In this document: positions 27,089 to 36,674 of the stretch, piece after piece
Numbering within the stretch: the first letter of the stretch is position 1
Layout: the number at the start of each line of letters is the position of its first letter
NCBI RefSeq assembly: GCF_004361065.1
Contig: NZ_SELT01000008.1
Coordinates: 51,875-115,874, forward strand
Direction: 5' to 3'
DNA: 64,000 nucleotides
Source: Cognatilysobacter terrigena
GTDB lineage: Bacteria; Pseudomonadota; Gammaproteobacteria; Xanthomonadales; Xanthomonadaceae
Notes under the pieces: model-generated
What the model was told of the DNA's origin: nothing
The model's database searches: none
Seen by the model: the letters and a program-made list of their open reading frames with translations, nothing else
Program-made: the position numbers and the translations under genes

Positions 27089-27319
27089 TCAGCCGGCGGC
27101 GAGTGCGCGGACGCGCGCGCTGTCGAACGGCCAGTCGAGTTCGGCGCCGGCCGCGGCGTCGCGCAGCACGGGCACGCGCGCGCCATAGGCCGCCTCCAGC
27201 GCGTCGTCGTCGTCGATGAAGACGCTTTCGAAGTCCGGCAGGCGCGCGGCGGCGAGTACCTCGAGCGCGAGGTCGCAGAGATGGCAGTCGTCGCGCTGGA
27301 AAAGGATGAACCGGCTCAT
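27089..27319 (-). CDS. Glutaredoxin-like thioredoxin-fold protein
   Basis: A 76-residue single-domain protein of the glutaredoxin-like DUF836 group. The redox motif is Cys12-His-Leu-Cys15 in LFQRDDCHLCDLALEVL, and the cis-Pro loop is RVPVLRD. It is monocistronic, divergent from sdaA. The substrate is unknown. Confidence 0.88.
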   Translation of the reverse strand: MSRFILFQRDDCHLCDLALEVLAAARLPDFESVFIDDDDALEAAYGARVPVLRDAAAGAELDWPFDSARVRALAAG

Positions 27320-27362
27320 TCGGATGCGCTGCAGTACGGAAAAGCGAGGGGACGTACGGCCG

Positions 27363-27368
27363 TAGAAT
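27363..27368 (+). promoter_or_regulatory. -10 box of sdaA
   Basis: TAGAAT lies 36 nt before the sdaA GTG start in the gap that separates it from the divergent glutaredoxin gene. No strong -35 is visible. Confidence 0.4.
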
Positions 27369-27403
27369 AGCGGTCTCCCCACGAATTCCCGGCTGGAGCC
27401 GCA

Positions 27404-28786
<1,383 letters not shown>

Positions 28787-28797
28787 AAGCGCGACGT

Positions 28798-28823
28798 GGA
28801 TCGCCCTCAGGCTCGGGCGATCC
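28798..28823 (+). terminator. Stem-loop after sdaA (weak terminator)
   Basis: GGATCGCCC and GGGCGATCC form a perfect 9-bp stem around an 8-nt loop 12 nt after the sdaA stop. There is no T-tract, so it may slow decay or terminate only partly. Confidence 0.4.
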
Positions 28824-28876
28824 GGGCCGTTAAGACAGGCAATGGCATGTCCGTCCGTGGGGAAGCGGCCGTACCG

Positions 28877-31800
28877 ATGCGCGTATTCGCCCTCCTTGTC
28901 CTGCTGATCGGCCTCGCGCTGGCGCCGGCCGCGCGCGCGCTCGAGCCGGGCAAGGCATTCCACCATTACGTCCGCGACGACTGGTCGATCCAGCAGGGCC
29001 TGCCGCAGATCAGCGTGCTGGCGCTGACGCAGGATCGCGCCGGCTACCTGTGGGTGGGCACGCAATCGGGCCTCGCGCGCTTCGACGGCATCGAGTTCCA
29101 CACCTACACGCCCGACAACACGCCGGGGCTGCCGGGTCCGTGGATCCGCGCGCTCTATACGGGCCGCGACGGCCGCGTCTGGGTCGGCACGTACAAGGGC
29201 CTGTCCGTATACGACGGCCGCACGTTCACCGCGGTGCCCGGCCCGTCCGGCGCATCGTCGCTCGACATCACGGGCATTGCCGCCGATGCACAGGACGGCA
29301 TCTGGGTGACGTCCGCGACCGGCGTGTTCCGCGTCGCGCGCGACCACCTCGAACCCATCGCCGGCGCCCCGCAACCCGCGCAGGCGCCGCTGATCCGCGA
29401 CGACGGCCTGTGGATCGGCGGACGCGGCGCGGTCTGGCATCGCCTGCCGACAGGCCGCTGGGAACGCCTCCCACTGCCCGATGGCGCGATCGACGCACAG
29501 GTCAATCGCCTGCTGTCCGCCCAGGGCGCGCTCTGGGCCGCGACGTCGCAGGGCCTGTATCGCCGCGTCGCCGACGGCTGGGTGGCGTACGACGAGGACG
29601 CGACGCTCGCGCACGTCCCGGTCGACATGGTGTTCGAGGACCGCGACGCGAACCTGTGGGTCGGCGGCGACTTCGGGCTGGCGCGTCTGCGCGACGGCCA
29701 TGTCGCCGAGATGCTGCCGGTACACGGCCCGGGCGGCGTGCCGGGCCTGCGCTCGGCCTACGAGGATCGCGAGGGCAACCTCTGGCTCGGTAGCCAGTGG
29801 GAAGGCCTGGTGCGCGTCTGGAGTTCCTGGACGCGCCGCTACAGCAACGCCGAAGGCCTGAGCGATCGCATCGTCTGGTCGGTGGCGAAGGATCCGGACG
29901 GCCGCGGCTTGTGGGTCGGCGGCAACGACGGCGTTAGCCTGCTCGCGAACGGGCACTTCCGCCACGTCGTCGCACCGTCCGACCTTCCGCATCCGCACGC
30001 CTACAACCTGCTCGCCGAATCCGGCCGCCTCTGGATCGGCACGCGCGGCGGTTTGCGTGTGCTCGACCGCGGCGATGCGAAACCGAGGGCGCTGCCTGCA
30101 CTCGCGCTGATCGGCGGCGCGCAGATCAACGCGATCGTCCGCGCGCACGACAATGCGTTGTGGGTCGGCACGCCCGAAGGCCTGTTCCGCTGGAAGGACG
30201 ACAGGCTTCGCCGCTTCGATGCACACGACGGCCTCGCCGACGCGCGCGTGCGATTCGTGCTCGACGGCGCCGACGGCATCCTCGTCGGCACTCAGGACGG
30301 CCTTTTCCTGCAGCGCGGCGATCGCTTCGTGCAGGACCGTGATCCCGGTCTACCGGCGACGCTCGACGTCACCGCGATGCGTCGCCTCGGCGACGGTCGA
30401 CTCGTCATCGGCACGCTTACCGAGACGAGCTACGTCAAGGACGGTCATCGCTGGTACGCACTCGGCGCGGCGAATGGCATGCCGGCGAACGCACCGTTCT
30501 TCTTCGCCGAGGATGACGGCTATCTGTGGAGCGCCGGTCTGCGCGGCATCTCGCGCGTGTCGCTTTCGGATCTCACCGACTACACCTCCGGCCGCGCGAA
30601 ACGCGTCAGCGGCGAGATGCTGCTGAACGAACGCGGCGACCGCCAGGCCGGCCAGCAGGGCTACTGCTGCAACGGCGCAGGCACCTCGAAAGGCGTGCTC
30701 GACGGCAACACGCTGTGGCTGCCGACGCGCGACGGCGTGGTCGCGATGGACACACACGGCATCCGGAAGAACGCGGTGCCCCCGGGTGTCGTCGTCGAGC
30801 GCGTGCAGATCGGCGGCAACTGGCAGGACGCCTGGCGTTTGCAGAATCACCCCTTCCCCGAAGGCGCGCGCGACGCCACCTTCGAATTCACGGCGACGTC
30901 GTTCGTCGATCCCAAGAGCGTGCAGTTGCGCTACCGGCTGCGCGGCTACGACGCCGATTGGGTCGATGCCGACACCGGGATCCGTCGTGCGCGTTACACC
31001 AACCTTCCACCGGGCCATTACGTCTTCGAAGTGACCGCCAGCAACAACGCGGGCGTGTGGGCGAGGTCGCCCGCGACGCTGTCGTTCTCGGTGCCGTCGC
31101 GCTTCGTCGAAACCGGCTGGTTCATCGCACTGTGTGTCGCCGGCCTCGCGCTGCTCGTATTCGTCGGCTATCGCATACAGCGCTACCGTTACCAGCGCCG
31201 CCAGGCAGCGCTCGAAGCGATCGTGCTCCAGCGCACCGAAGCGCTCGCGCAGGCCAATCGCCAGCTCGAGGAAGCGAGCCACACCGATCCGCTCACCGGG
31301 CTGCGCAACCGTCGCTACATCGGCACGCAGTTGCCGGCCGACCTGTCGTTCTACGACCGCCAGCTCACCGGCGGCCCGGTCAACGACAAGGCGATGCTGT
31401 TCGCACTGGTCGACATCGACCACTTCAAGCAGGTCAACGACCGCTACGGCCACCGCGCGGGCGATCTCGTGCTGCAGCAGTTCGCGCAGGTTCTGTCGAG
31501 CCTGGTGCGCACCGGCGACTACGTCGCGCGCTGGGGCGGCGAGGAATTCCTGCTCGTCTTCCGACCGATGCCCGAGCGCAACGTGTCGACCATCGGCGAG
31601 CGCATCCAGCAGGCCGTCGCGTCGCATCCGTTCGACCTCGGCAACGGCATGGTGCTGCCGGTGACGTGTTCGGTCGGCCTGTCGCAGTACCCGATCGTGC
31701 GCGACGACGGCGCGCGGTTCGGCTGGGAAGCGATGATCGAACTCGCCGACCAGGCGCTCTACTACGTCAAGACCAACGGTCGTAACGGCTGGGCGTCGTT

Positions 31801-31936
31801 CCGACCGACGCCTTTGACCGACCTGCGCGAGCTGATCGAAAACATGCACGCCAACTTGTCGGCGATGCTCGCGCGCGATGCGTTGCGAATCATCGGACGG
31901 ATCGCGGGTCGGCCCGTCGGCGCAACAGTCGACTGA
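28877..31936 (+). CDS. Diguanylate cyclase with two-component propeller sensor
   Basis: A 1019-residue membrane sensor. A signal peptide (LLVLLIGLALAPAARA) precedes two periplasmic Reg_prop propellers (W-V-G-T repeats to about residue 600), a Y_Y_Y domain (about 640-735), a membrane helix (about 752-772), a short coiled coil and a C-terminal GGDEF domain. The active site reads GGEEF at residues 887-891, and RTGD at 878-881 is a canonical c-di-GMP inhibitory site. It should therefore be an active, feedback-inhibited diguanylate cyclase. ATG at 28877 was preferred to 28847 because it starts the signal peptide directly. Confidence 0.9.
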   Translation: MRVFALLVLLIGLALAPAARALEPGKAFHHYVRDDWSIQQGLPQISVLALTQDRAGYLWVGTQSGLARFDGIEFHTYTPDNTPGLPGPWIRALYTGRDGRVWVGTYKGLSVYDGRTFTAVPGPSGASSLDITGIAADAQDGIWVTSATGVFRVARDHLEPIAGAPQPAQAPLIRDDGLWIGGRGAVWHRLPTGRWERLPLPDGAIDAQVNRLLSAQGALWAATSQGLYRRVADGWVAYDEDATLAHVPVDMVFEDRDANLWVGGDFGLARLRDGHVAEMLPVHGPGGVPGLRSAYEDREGNLWLGSQWEGLVRVWSSWTRRYSNAEGLSDRIVWSVAKDPDGRGLWVGGNDGVSLLANGHFRHVVAPSDLPHPHAYNLLAESGRLWIGTRGGLRVLDRGDAKPRALPALALIGGAQINAIVRAHDNALWVGTPEGLFRWKDDRLRRFDAHDGLADARVRFVLDGADGILVGTQDGLFLQRGDRFVQDRDPGLPATLDVTAMRRLGDGRLVIGTLTETSYVKDGHRWYALGAANGMPANAPFFFAEDDGYLWSAGLRGISRVSLSDLTDYTSGRAKRVSGEMLLNERGDRQAGQQGYCCNGAGTSKGVLDGNTLWLPTRDGVVAMDTHGIRKNAVPPGVVVERVQIGGNWQDAWRLQNHPFPEGARDATFEFTATSFVDPKSVQLRYRLRGYDADWVDADTGIRRARYTNLPPGHYVFEVTASNNAGVWARSPATLSFSVPSRFVETGWFIALCVAGLALLVFVGYRIQRYRYQRRQAALEAIVLQRTEALAQANRQLEEASHTDPLTGLRNRRYIGTQLPADLSFYDRQLTGGPVNDKAMLFALVDIDHFKQVNDRYGHRAGDLVLQQFAQVLSSLVRTGDYVARWGGEEFLLVFRPMPERNVSTIGERIQQAVASHPFDLGNGMVLPVTCSVGLSQYPIVRDDGARFGWEAMIELADQALYYVKTNGRNGWASFRPTPLTDLRELIENMHANLSAMLARDALRIIGRIAGRPVGATVD

Positions 31937-31946
31937 GGCGCGGCGA

Positions 31947-33080
31947 TCAGTCCTCGCCGCGCACGATTCGCAGCACGTCGTCGAGCAACGCCGCTGCGGT
32001 GACGCCCGCGCCGGCGCCCGGCCCCTGGATCACGAGCGGCTGCGCGTCGTAACGATCGCAATGGATCGCGACGCGGTTGTCCGTGCCCTGCCCGGCGGCC
32101 AACGGATGATCGGCCGGCAACGATTCGACGCCGACACGCGCGCGGACACGCCCGTCGACGACATCGAGCCGCGCGACATGGCGCAACTTCTCACCGTGCT
32201 TGTACGCCTGCTGGAATCGGTCGCGCAGTGGTCCGTCGAGCACACCGAGCGAGGCATCCACATCGCCGAGCGTGCAGGTCGCGAGTGGCTTCGGCACGAG
32301 CGAGTCGACCACGACGTCTTCCGCCTCCAATGCGAAGCCGGCGGCGCGCGCAAGGATCAGCAGCTTGCGGCGGACGTCCTCGCCCGACAGGTCTTCGCGC
32401 GGATCCGGTTCCGTGTAACCCGCATCGCGCGCCTGTCGCACGAAGCCCGAGAATGGCCGCAGGCCGTCGTAGGCGCCGAACAACCACGCCATGGAGCCCG
32501 ACAGCACGCCGGCGATGCCCGTGATCGCATCGCCGCCGTCGCGGAGTGCGCGCAGGCTGCGCAGCAACGGCAGGCCCGCACCAACCGTCGCGGCGTCGCC
32601 GTAACGCGTCCGCCCCGCGCGGCAGGCGGACTGGATCGCCTGCCAGCGCGCGAGCGACACACCCTGTCCGAGCTTGCTCGCCGTCACCACGTGCACGCCC
32701 TGTGCGAGCCAGTCGGCGTGAAAAGCGGCGACGGACTCGTTGCCCGTCGCGTCGATAACGATGGCGGGTGTCGAACCGTCGAATGTGCCGAGCGGATTGA
32801 CGCCCGACGACGTCGCTACCGTTTTGCCCACGACATGCGCCGCGCCCGCGGCATGCAGCAAGTGATCGCGTGCCTGCGACGGCTCGAGACCGTCGGCATC
32901 GCGAATCGCAGATCGCGAATTCGCCACGTGCACGACGCGCAACGCGGGCACCACACCGTGCAGGCGATCGATCCGCTGCAACAACGCGCCCCCCACCGTT
33001 CCGACACCGAGCAACGCGATCTCCGCCGCGACCGCCGCCCGTTTTCGCGGCGCTTCGAGCGTCCGTGCGAGCGCTTCCAT
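31947..33080 (-). CDS. hom: Homoserine dehydrogenase
   Basis: A 377-residue monofunctional homoserine dehydrogenase. The NAD(P) loop is LLGVGTVGGALL, the substrate region is TASKLGQGVSLARW, and AGVLSGSMAWLFG with GYTEPDPREDLSGEDVRRKLLIL are family signatures. There is no aspartokinase domain and no C-terminal ACT domain, resembling the ThrA/MetL homoserine dehydrogenase half. It is the last gene of metX-metB-hom; its ATG shares one base with the metB stop. Confidence 0.94.
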   Translation of the reverse strand: MEALARTLEAPRKRAAVAAEIALLGVGTVGGALLQRIDRLHGVVPALRVVHVANSRSAIRDADGLEPSQARDHLLHAAGAAHVVGKTVATSSGVNPLGTFDGSTPAIVIDATGNESVAAFHADWLAQGVHVVTASKLGQGVSLARWQAIQSACRAGRTRYGDAATVGAGLPLLRSLRALRDGGDAITGIAGVLSGSMAWLFGAYDGLRPFSGFVRQARDAGYTEPDPREDLSGEDVRRKLLILARAAGFALEAEDVVVDSLVPKPLATCTLGDVDASLGVLDGPLRDRFQQAYKHGEKLRHVARLDVVDGRVRARVGVESLPADHPLAAGQGTDNRVAIHCDRYDAQPLVIQGPGAGAGVTAAALLDDVLRIVRGED

Positions 33081-34276
33081 CAGGCGACCGCCGCTTCGCG
33101 TCGACAGACGCGGCGCACGCGCGCGAGACCGGCGTCGATATCGGCAAGCAGGTCATCGACGTGCTCGATGCCGACCGACAGTCGCACCAGCCCATCGCCG
33201 ATACCCGCGGCGCGGCGCGCTTCGGGCGACATCGCCGCATGCGTCATCGTCGCCGGATGCGCGACGAGGCTTTCGACACCGCCCAACGACTCCGCCAGCG
33301 TGAAGCATTGCAGGCCATCGAGAAACGCGCGCACGCCCACTTCGCCGCCTTCCAGCTCGACGCTCAGCATCGCGCCGAAACCCGACTGCTGGCGGGCTGC
33401 CAACGCATGCCCCGGATGCGCCGCGAGTCCCGGGTAATGCACCGCGCGTACGGCATCGTGATTCACCAGCCGCGCGACGAGCGCGTCGGTGTTTTCCTGG
33501 TGGATGCGCAGGCGTGCGTCGAGCGTGCGCAGGCCGCGCAGCGTGAGGAAGCTGTCGAACGGCGCGCCGGTCAGGCCCAGCGCGTTCGCCCACCAGGTCA
33601 GGCGTTCGTGCACGGCCGCGTCCCGCGCGATGACCGCACCGCCAACCACGTCGCTGTGGCCGTTGATGTACTTGGTCGTGGAATGGACGACAACGTTCGC
33701 ACCGAACGCGATCGGCTGCTGCATCGCCGGCGAGAGGAAGGTGTTGTCGACCACTGCGAGCGCGCCGACCGCGTGCGCCGCGTCGATCGTCGCCTGCAGG
33801 TCGGTAATGCGCAGCAGCGGATTGGAGGGCGTCTCGATCCACACCACCGCCGCACCGTCGGCGAGTGCGGCGTCGCGGGATTCGGCGCGCGTCAGATCCG
33901 CCGTGACGAGCTCGAACGCGCCCTTCGCCGCCAGCGCGTTGAACAACCGCCAGCTGCCGCCGTAGGCGTCGTGCGGGACGACCAGTCGCCCGCCGGCCGG
34001 CACCAGCGCGTGCAGCACCAGCGTGATCGCGGACATTCCGGTCGACGTGATCGTGCCGCCCACGCCACCTTCGAGTTCCGCAAGCGCCTCGCCGAGCAGA
34101 TCTCGCGTCGGGTTGCCGCTGCGCGTGTAGTCGTAGGCGCGCTTCTCGTTGAAGCCGGCGAAGGAGAAATTTGACGACAGCACCAGCGGCGGCGTCACCG
34201 CACCGAATGCGGTGTCGCGATCGATGCCGGCACGCACCGCGACGGTCGCGCGACGCGTCGGACGCACGGCGCTCAT
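33080..34276 (-). CDS. metB: Cystathionine gamma-synthase (PLP-dependent trans-sulfuration enzyme)
   Basis: A 398-residue Cys/Met metabolism PLP enzyme. The cofactor lysine is in STTKYINGHSDVVGG, with AYDYTRSGNPTRDLL and the GGVESLVAHPATMTHA segment conserved. Homologues make cystathionine from an O-acyl-homoserine and cysteine, and some act as direct sulfhydrylases. Its ATG overlaps the metX stop (ATGA) and its stop touches hom, so the three genes are tightly coupled. Confidence 0.93.
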   Translation of the reverse strand: MSAVRPTRRATVAVRAGIDRDTAFGAVTPPLVLSSNFSFAGFNEKRAYDYTRSGNPTRDLLGEALAELEGGVGGTITSTGMSAITLVLHALVPAGGRLVVPHDAYGGSWRLFNALAAKGAFELVTADLTRAESRDAALADGAAVVWIETPSNPLLRITDLQATIDAAHAVGALAVVDNTFLSPAMQQPIAFGANVVVHSTTKYINGHSDVVGGAVIARDAAVHERLTWWANALGLTGAPFDSFLTLRGLRTLDARLRIHQENTDALVARLVNHDAVRAVHYPGLAAHPGHALAARQQSGFGAMLSVELEGGEVGVRAFLDGLQCFTLAESLGGVESLVAHPATMTHAAMSPEARRAAGIGDGLVRLSVGIEHVDDLLADIDAGLARVRRVCRREAAVA

Positions 34277-35301
34277 GCCGCCACCTCCGCGGCCAGCGCT
34301 TCGTCGAGGATTGCGGCGATCGCGTCGTGTTCCTTGAGGAACGCATCGTGGCCGTAGCGCGAGCGCAGCACGCGCAGGCGGGTCTCGCCGCGCAGGCGCT
34401 GGGCGAGCGCATAGGCGTCAGCGAGCGGCACGAGCCGATCCTGCTCGACGGCCACCAGCGTCACCGGCGTCGCGATGGATTCCGGCGCGACGTCCTGCAG
34501 GTCGATCGATTCGGACAACCGCAGGAACGCGTCGACCGGCGTACGCGAGGCATAGCTTTGCCCCGCGTGATCGAGGTAATCCTCGGCCGGCACGTGGACG
34601 CGTCCTTCGCGCACTTGCGCGGCGCCGAAACGCTCTTCGAATTCCTCCGGCGTGCGATAGCTCAGCAGCGCGAGCTGGCGCGCCAGCACGAGCCCGTCGA
34701 CACCATCGCACTGCAACGCACCGAGCTGCACGGCACGGCGTTGCAGCGCGCGCCACGCGCTCGAATACGGATGCGCGCGGTGCACGCCGCTGATCGCCAC
34801 GAGCCGCTGCACACGTGCGGGATGCCGCGACGCAAGCTGCAGCCCCACCATCGCGCCGTACGAGCTGCCGACGAAGGCATGCAGGCGGCGGATCTTGAGG
34901 TGATCGAGCAGCGCGACGATCGCATCGGCCTGGTCCGCCGGGTCGATGGGCGCGTCGAGCGTGCCGTCCGCGCCGATCCAGTCGAACGAGACGACGCAGT
35001 GCGCCGTCGGGTCGATCGAACGGTCCGCGCCGACCTGCGACTCCCACCAGCCGCGCGACGCATCGGCCGCATTCGCGAACACGTGGCGATGCGCCGAGAT
35101 GCCGCCGGCGACGAACACCGCCGGCGCGCTGGCATCGCCCGCCACTTCGTAACGGAGCCGCACACGGCGTGGGCCGGCATGACGCAGCGCGAGCGCGACA
35201 TCGACTTCGCCACGGCGCGCGATCGGCAACAAGGATTCGGGTTCGACGTCGGCGGCCTGCAGTGGCAGGTCGACGGTACAGACGGAAGAAACGAGGCTCA
35301 T
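34273..35301 (-). CDS. metX: MetX-type acyltransferase (homoserine or serine O-succinyltransferase)
   Basis: A 342-residue alpha/beta-hydrolase acyltransferase. The nucleophile is Ser147 in VGSSYGAM; the Asp and His of the triad are in VEQDRLVPL and RYGHDAFL. Position with metB and hom under a SAM riboswitch points to methionine synthesis. Xanthomonadaceae homologues characterised in the literature use succinyl-CoA, and some prefer L-serine over homoserine, so the acceptor is not settled by sequence. ATG at 35301 was chosen over the upstream frame because GGAG precedes it and the riboswitch lies beyond. Confidence 0.88.
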   Translation of the reverse strand: MSLVSSVCTVDLPLQAADVEPESLLPIARRGEVDVALALRHAGPRRVRLRYEVAGDASAPAVFVAGGISAHRHVFANAADASRGWWESQVGADRSIDPTAHCVVSFDWIGADGTLDAPIDPADQADAIVALLDHLKIRRLHAFVGSSYGAMVGLQLASRHPARVQRLVAISGVHRAHPYSSAWRALQRRAVQLGALQCDGVDGLVLARQLALLSYRTPEEFEERFGAAQVREGRVHVPAEDYLDHAGQSYASRTPVDAFLRLSESIDLQDVAPESIATPVTLVAVEQDRLVPLADAYALAQRLRGETRLRVLRSRYGHDAFLKEHDAIAAILDEALAAEVAA

Positions 35302-35305
35302 GGCA

Positions 35306-35337
35306 AGGCTCCGGCGGAATACGGGGCCATCGAGCCT
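35306..35337 (-). promoter_or_regulatory. Ribosome-binding-site hairpin of metX
   Basis: On the transcript AGGCTC pairs with GAGCCT, and the latter contains most of the GGAG Shine-Dalgarno of metX. The hairpin would block translation, making it the likely expression platform of the riboswitch upstream. Confidence 0.45.
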
Positions 35338-35365
35338 GCGACGCCCGCCCACACGGGCAGGATCA

Positions 35366-35471
35366 GCACGACCATCTTCCGGCACGACGCCGCAGGAGTT
35401 GGCACCTGGCACTCGCGTGCTGGTTGCCCCGGCGTCAAAGGGCCTGTCCCTCAGCCGGTCTCGATGGATGG
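35366..35471 (-). promoter_or_regulatory. SAM-I (S-box) riboswitch upstream of metX-metB-hom
   Basis: The minus-strand transcript contains the SAM-I core in order: GAGGGACAGGCCC, TGACGCCGGGGCAACC, a GCAC-GCGA-GTGC hairpin (P3), AGGTGCCAACTCCTGC, a CGGC/GCCG hairpin (P4) and GAAGATGG closing P1 against CCATC at about 35463-35471. P2 forms from CCGGC and GCCGG. These are the conserved SAM-binding residues of the class. SAM binding should lower expression of the operon. No poly-U terminator follows, so control is probably translational. Confidence 0.93.
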
Positions 35472-35475
35472 CCGC

Positions 35476-35504
35476 AGTCTGCACAGCGATTCCGGGGTTG
35501 TCAA
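35476..35504 (-). promoter_or_regulatory. Promoter of the metX operon
   Basis: On the minus strand a perfect TTGACA (35504-35499) is followed after 17 bp by CAGACT (35481-35476). The start site near 35469 coincides with the 5' edge of riboswitch helix P1. Confidence 0.7.
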
Positions 35505-35564
35505 TCGCTTCATTGGGATGAAGCGATGGATGGTTTGCTCAGGTGCCGGCCGGGTTGCCGCCCG

Positions 35565-35570
35565 TACACT
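35565..35570 (+). promoter_or_regulatory. Leaderless-type -10 box of the phytase-like gene
   Basis: TACACT is followed by GCCGCC and the ATG at 35577, a 6-nt gap with no Shine-Dalgarno. Confidence 0.4.
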
Positions 35571-35576
35571 GCCGCC

Positions 35577-36674
35577 ATGCGATTTCCCGCCCTCGTCCTC
35601 GCCGCCCTGCTGGCGGCCCTGACCGGCTGCGCGACGACGCGCCCGACCCCGCCACCCGCCGAACCGGCCGCCAAGGCACGGCCTTCGGCCACGGTGGTTC
35701 CCGAGCGTTTCGTCTCGGTCGAAAGCCCCGACGACGAACTCGATTCGCCGGCCGCGTGGACCACAGAAGACGGTCACACGTGGGTGATCGTCACCGCCAA
35801 ATCGACGCACCGCCTCGTCGTCTACGACGGCGACAGCGGCGAGCGCCTGCGCGAAGTCGGCAGCCGCGGCAGCGCACCCGGCCAGTTCAATCGGCCGAAC
35901 GGCATCGCCGTGCACGGCGACCTCGCCTTCGTCGTCGAGCGCGACAACCACCGCGTGCAGGCGTTGTCGCTGCCCGACCTCAAGAGTGTCGCGACGTTCG
36001 GCGACACCGACCTGCGCAGCCCGTACGGCATCTGGGTCGATGAAACCGAGCCGGGCGATCTCGATGTCTACGTCACCGACAACTTCATGGACGGCGCGAA
36101 GTTCGACGTCGTCCCGCCGCTGCCGCAACTCGCGCAGCGCGTGAAGCGTTTCCGCGTCAACGTCGATGGCGACGACGTGCACGCGCGCCTCGCCGGCACG
36201 TTCGGCGACACGACGGAGGCGGCCTCGCTGCACATCGTCGAATCCATCGCCGGCGATGCCGCGAGCGATCGCCTGCTGATCGCCGACGAGGACACGAACC
36301 GCCCGTCCACCCTGCGCGAATACGGGTTCGACGGCCGCTACACCGGTCGTTCGACGGCGCCGGGCGCGTTCTCCGCGCAGGCCGAAGGCGTTGTGCTGTG
36401 GAGTTGCGATACCGATGTCGGCTACTGGATCGGTGTCGACCAGCTCGCGCCGCGCACCGTCTTCCACGTATTCGATCGCACCACGCTCGCGCGTGTCGGT
36501 TCGTTCGAAGGCGCGGCGACGTCGCATACCGACGGCATCGCACTGCATGCCGCCGCGACGCCCAGCTTTCCCTACGGTGTGATGTACGCCGTGCACGACG
36601 ACCGCGCGATCACTGCATTCGACCTGCGCGACGTCGCCACGGCGCTGCACCTCTCCGAGCGCTGCACGCAATGA
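35577..36674 (+). CDS. Phytase-like beta-propeller lipoprotein
   Basis: A 365-residue lipoprotein with lipobox LLAALTGC (Cys18) and a beta-propeller of the 3-phytase type: PDDELDSPAAWTTEDGHTWVIVTAK, VVYDGDSGERLREVG, QFNRPNGIAV, GVDQLAPRTVFHVFDR. Beta-propeller phytases release phosphate from inositol hexaphosphate using calcium; whether the metal site is complete here was not verified. Ala at +2 after the cysteine favours outer-membrane sorting. Its stop overlaps the M23 gene start by 4 bp. Confidence 0.8.
   Translation: MRFPALVLAALLAALTGCATTRPTPPPAEPAAKARPSATVVPERFVSVESPDDELDSPAAWTTEDGHTWVIVTAKSTHRLVVYDGDSGERLREVGSRGSAPGQFNRPNGIAVHGDLAFVVERDNHRVQALSLPDLKSVATFGDTDLRSPYGIWVDETEPGDLDVYVTDNFMDGAKFDVVPPLPQLAQRVKRFRVNVDGDDVHARLAGTFGDTTEAASLHIVESIAGDAASDRLLIADEDTNRPSTLREYGFDGRYTGRSTAPGAFSAQAEGVVLWSCDTDVGYWIGVDQLAPRTVFHVFDRTTLARVGSFEGAATSHTDGIALHAAATPSFPYGVMYAVHDDRAITAFDLRDVATALHLSERCTQ

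Noticed and set aside
26964..27188. 74-codon plus ORF with one hydrophobic segment after the second YceI gene
   Set aside because: No ribosome binding site, and 100 bp of it is antisense to the glutaredoxin-like gene; the hydrophobic run is short and the tail low-complexity. Kept as a weak possibility only.
35341..35365. Rho-independent terminator as the riboswitch expression platform
   Set aside because: The CCTGCCC/GGGCGGG hairpin after the aptamer has no U-tract, so transcription termination is not supported.
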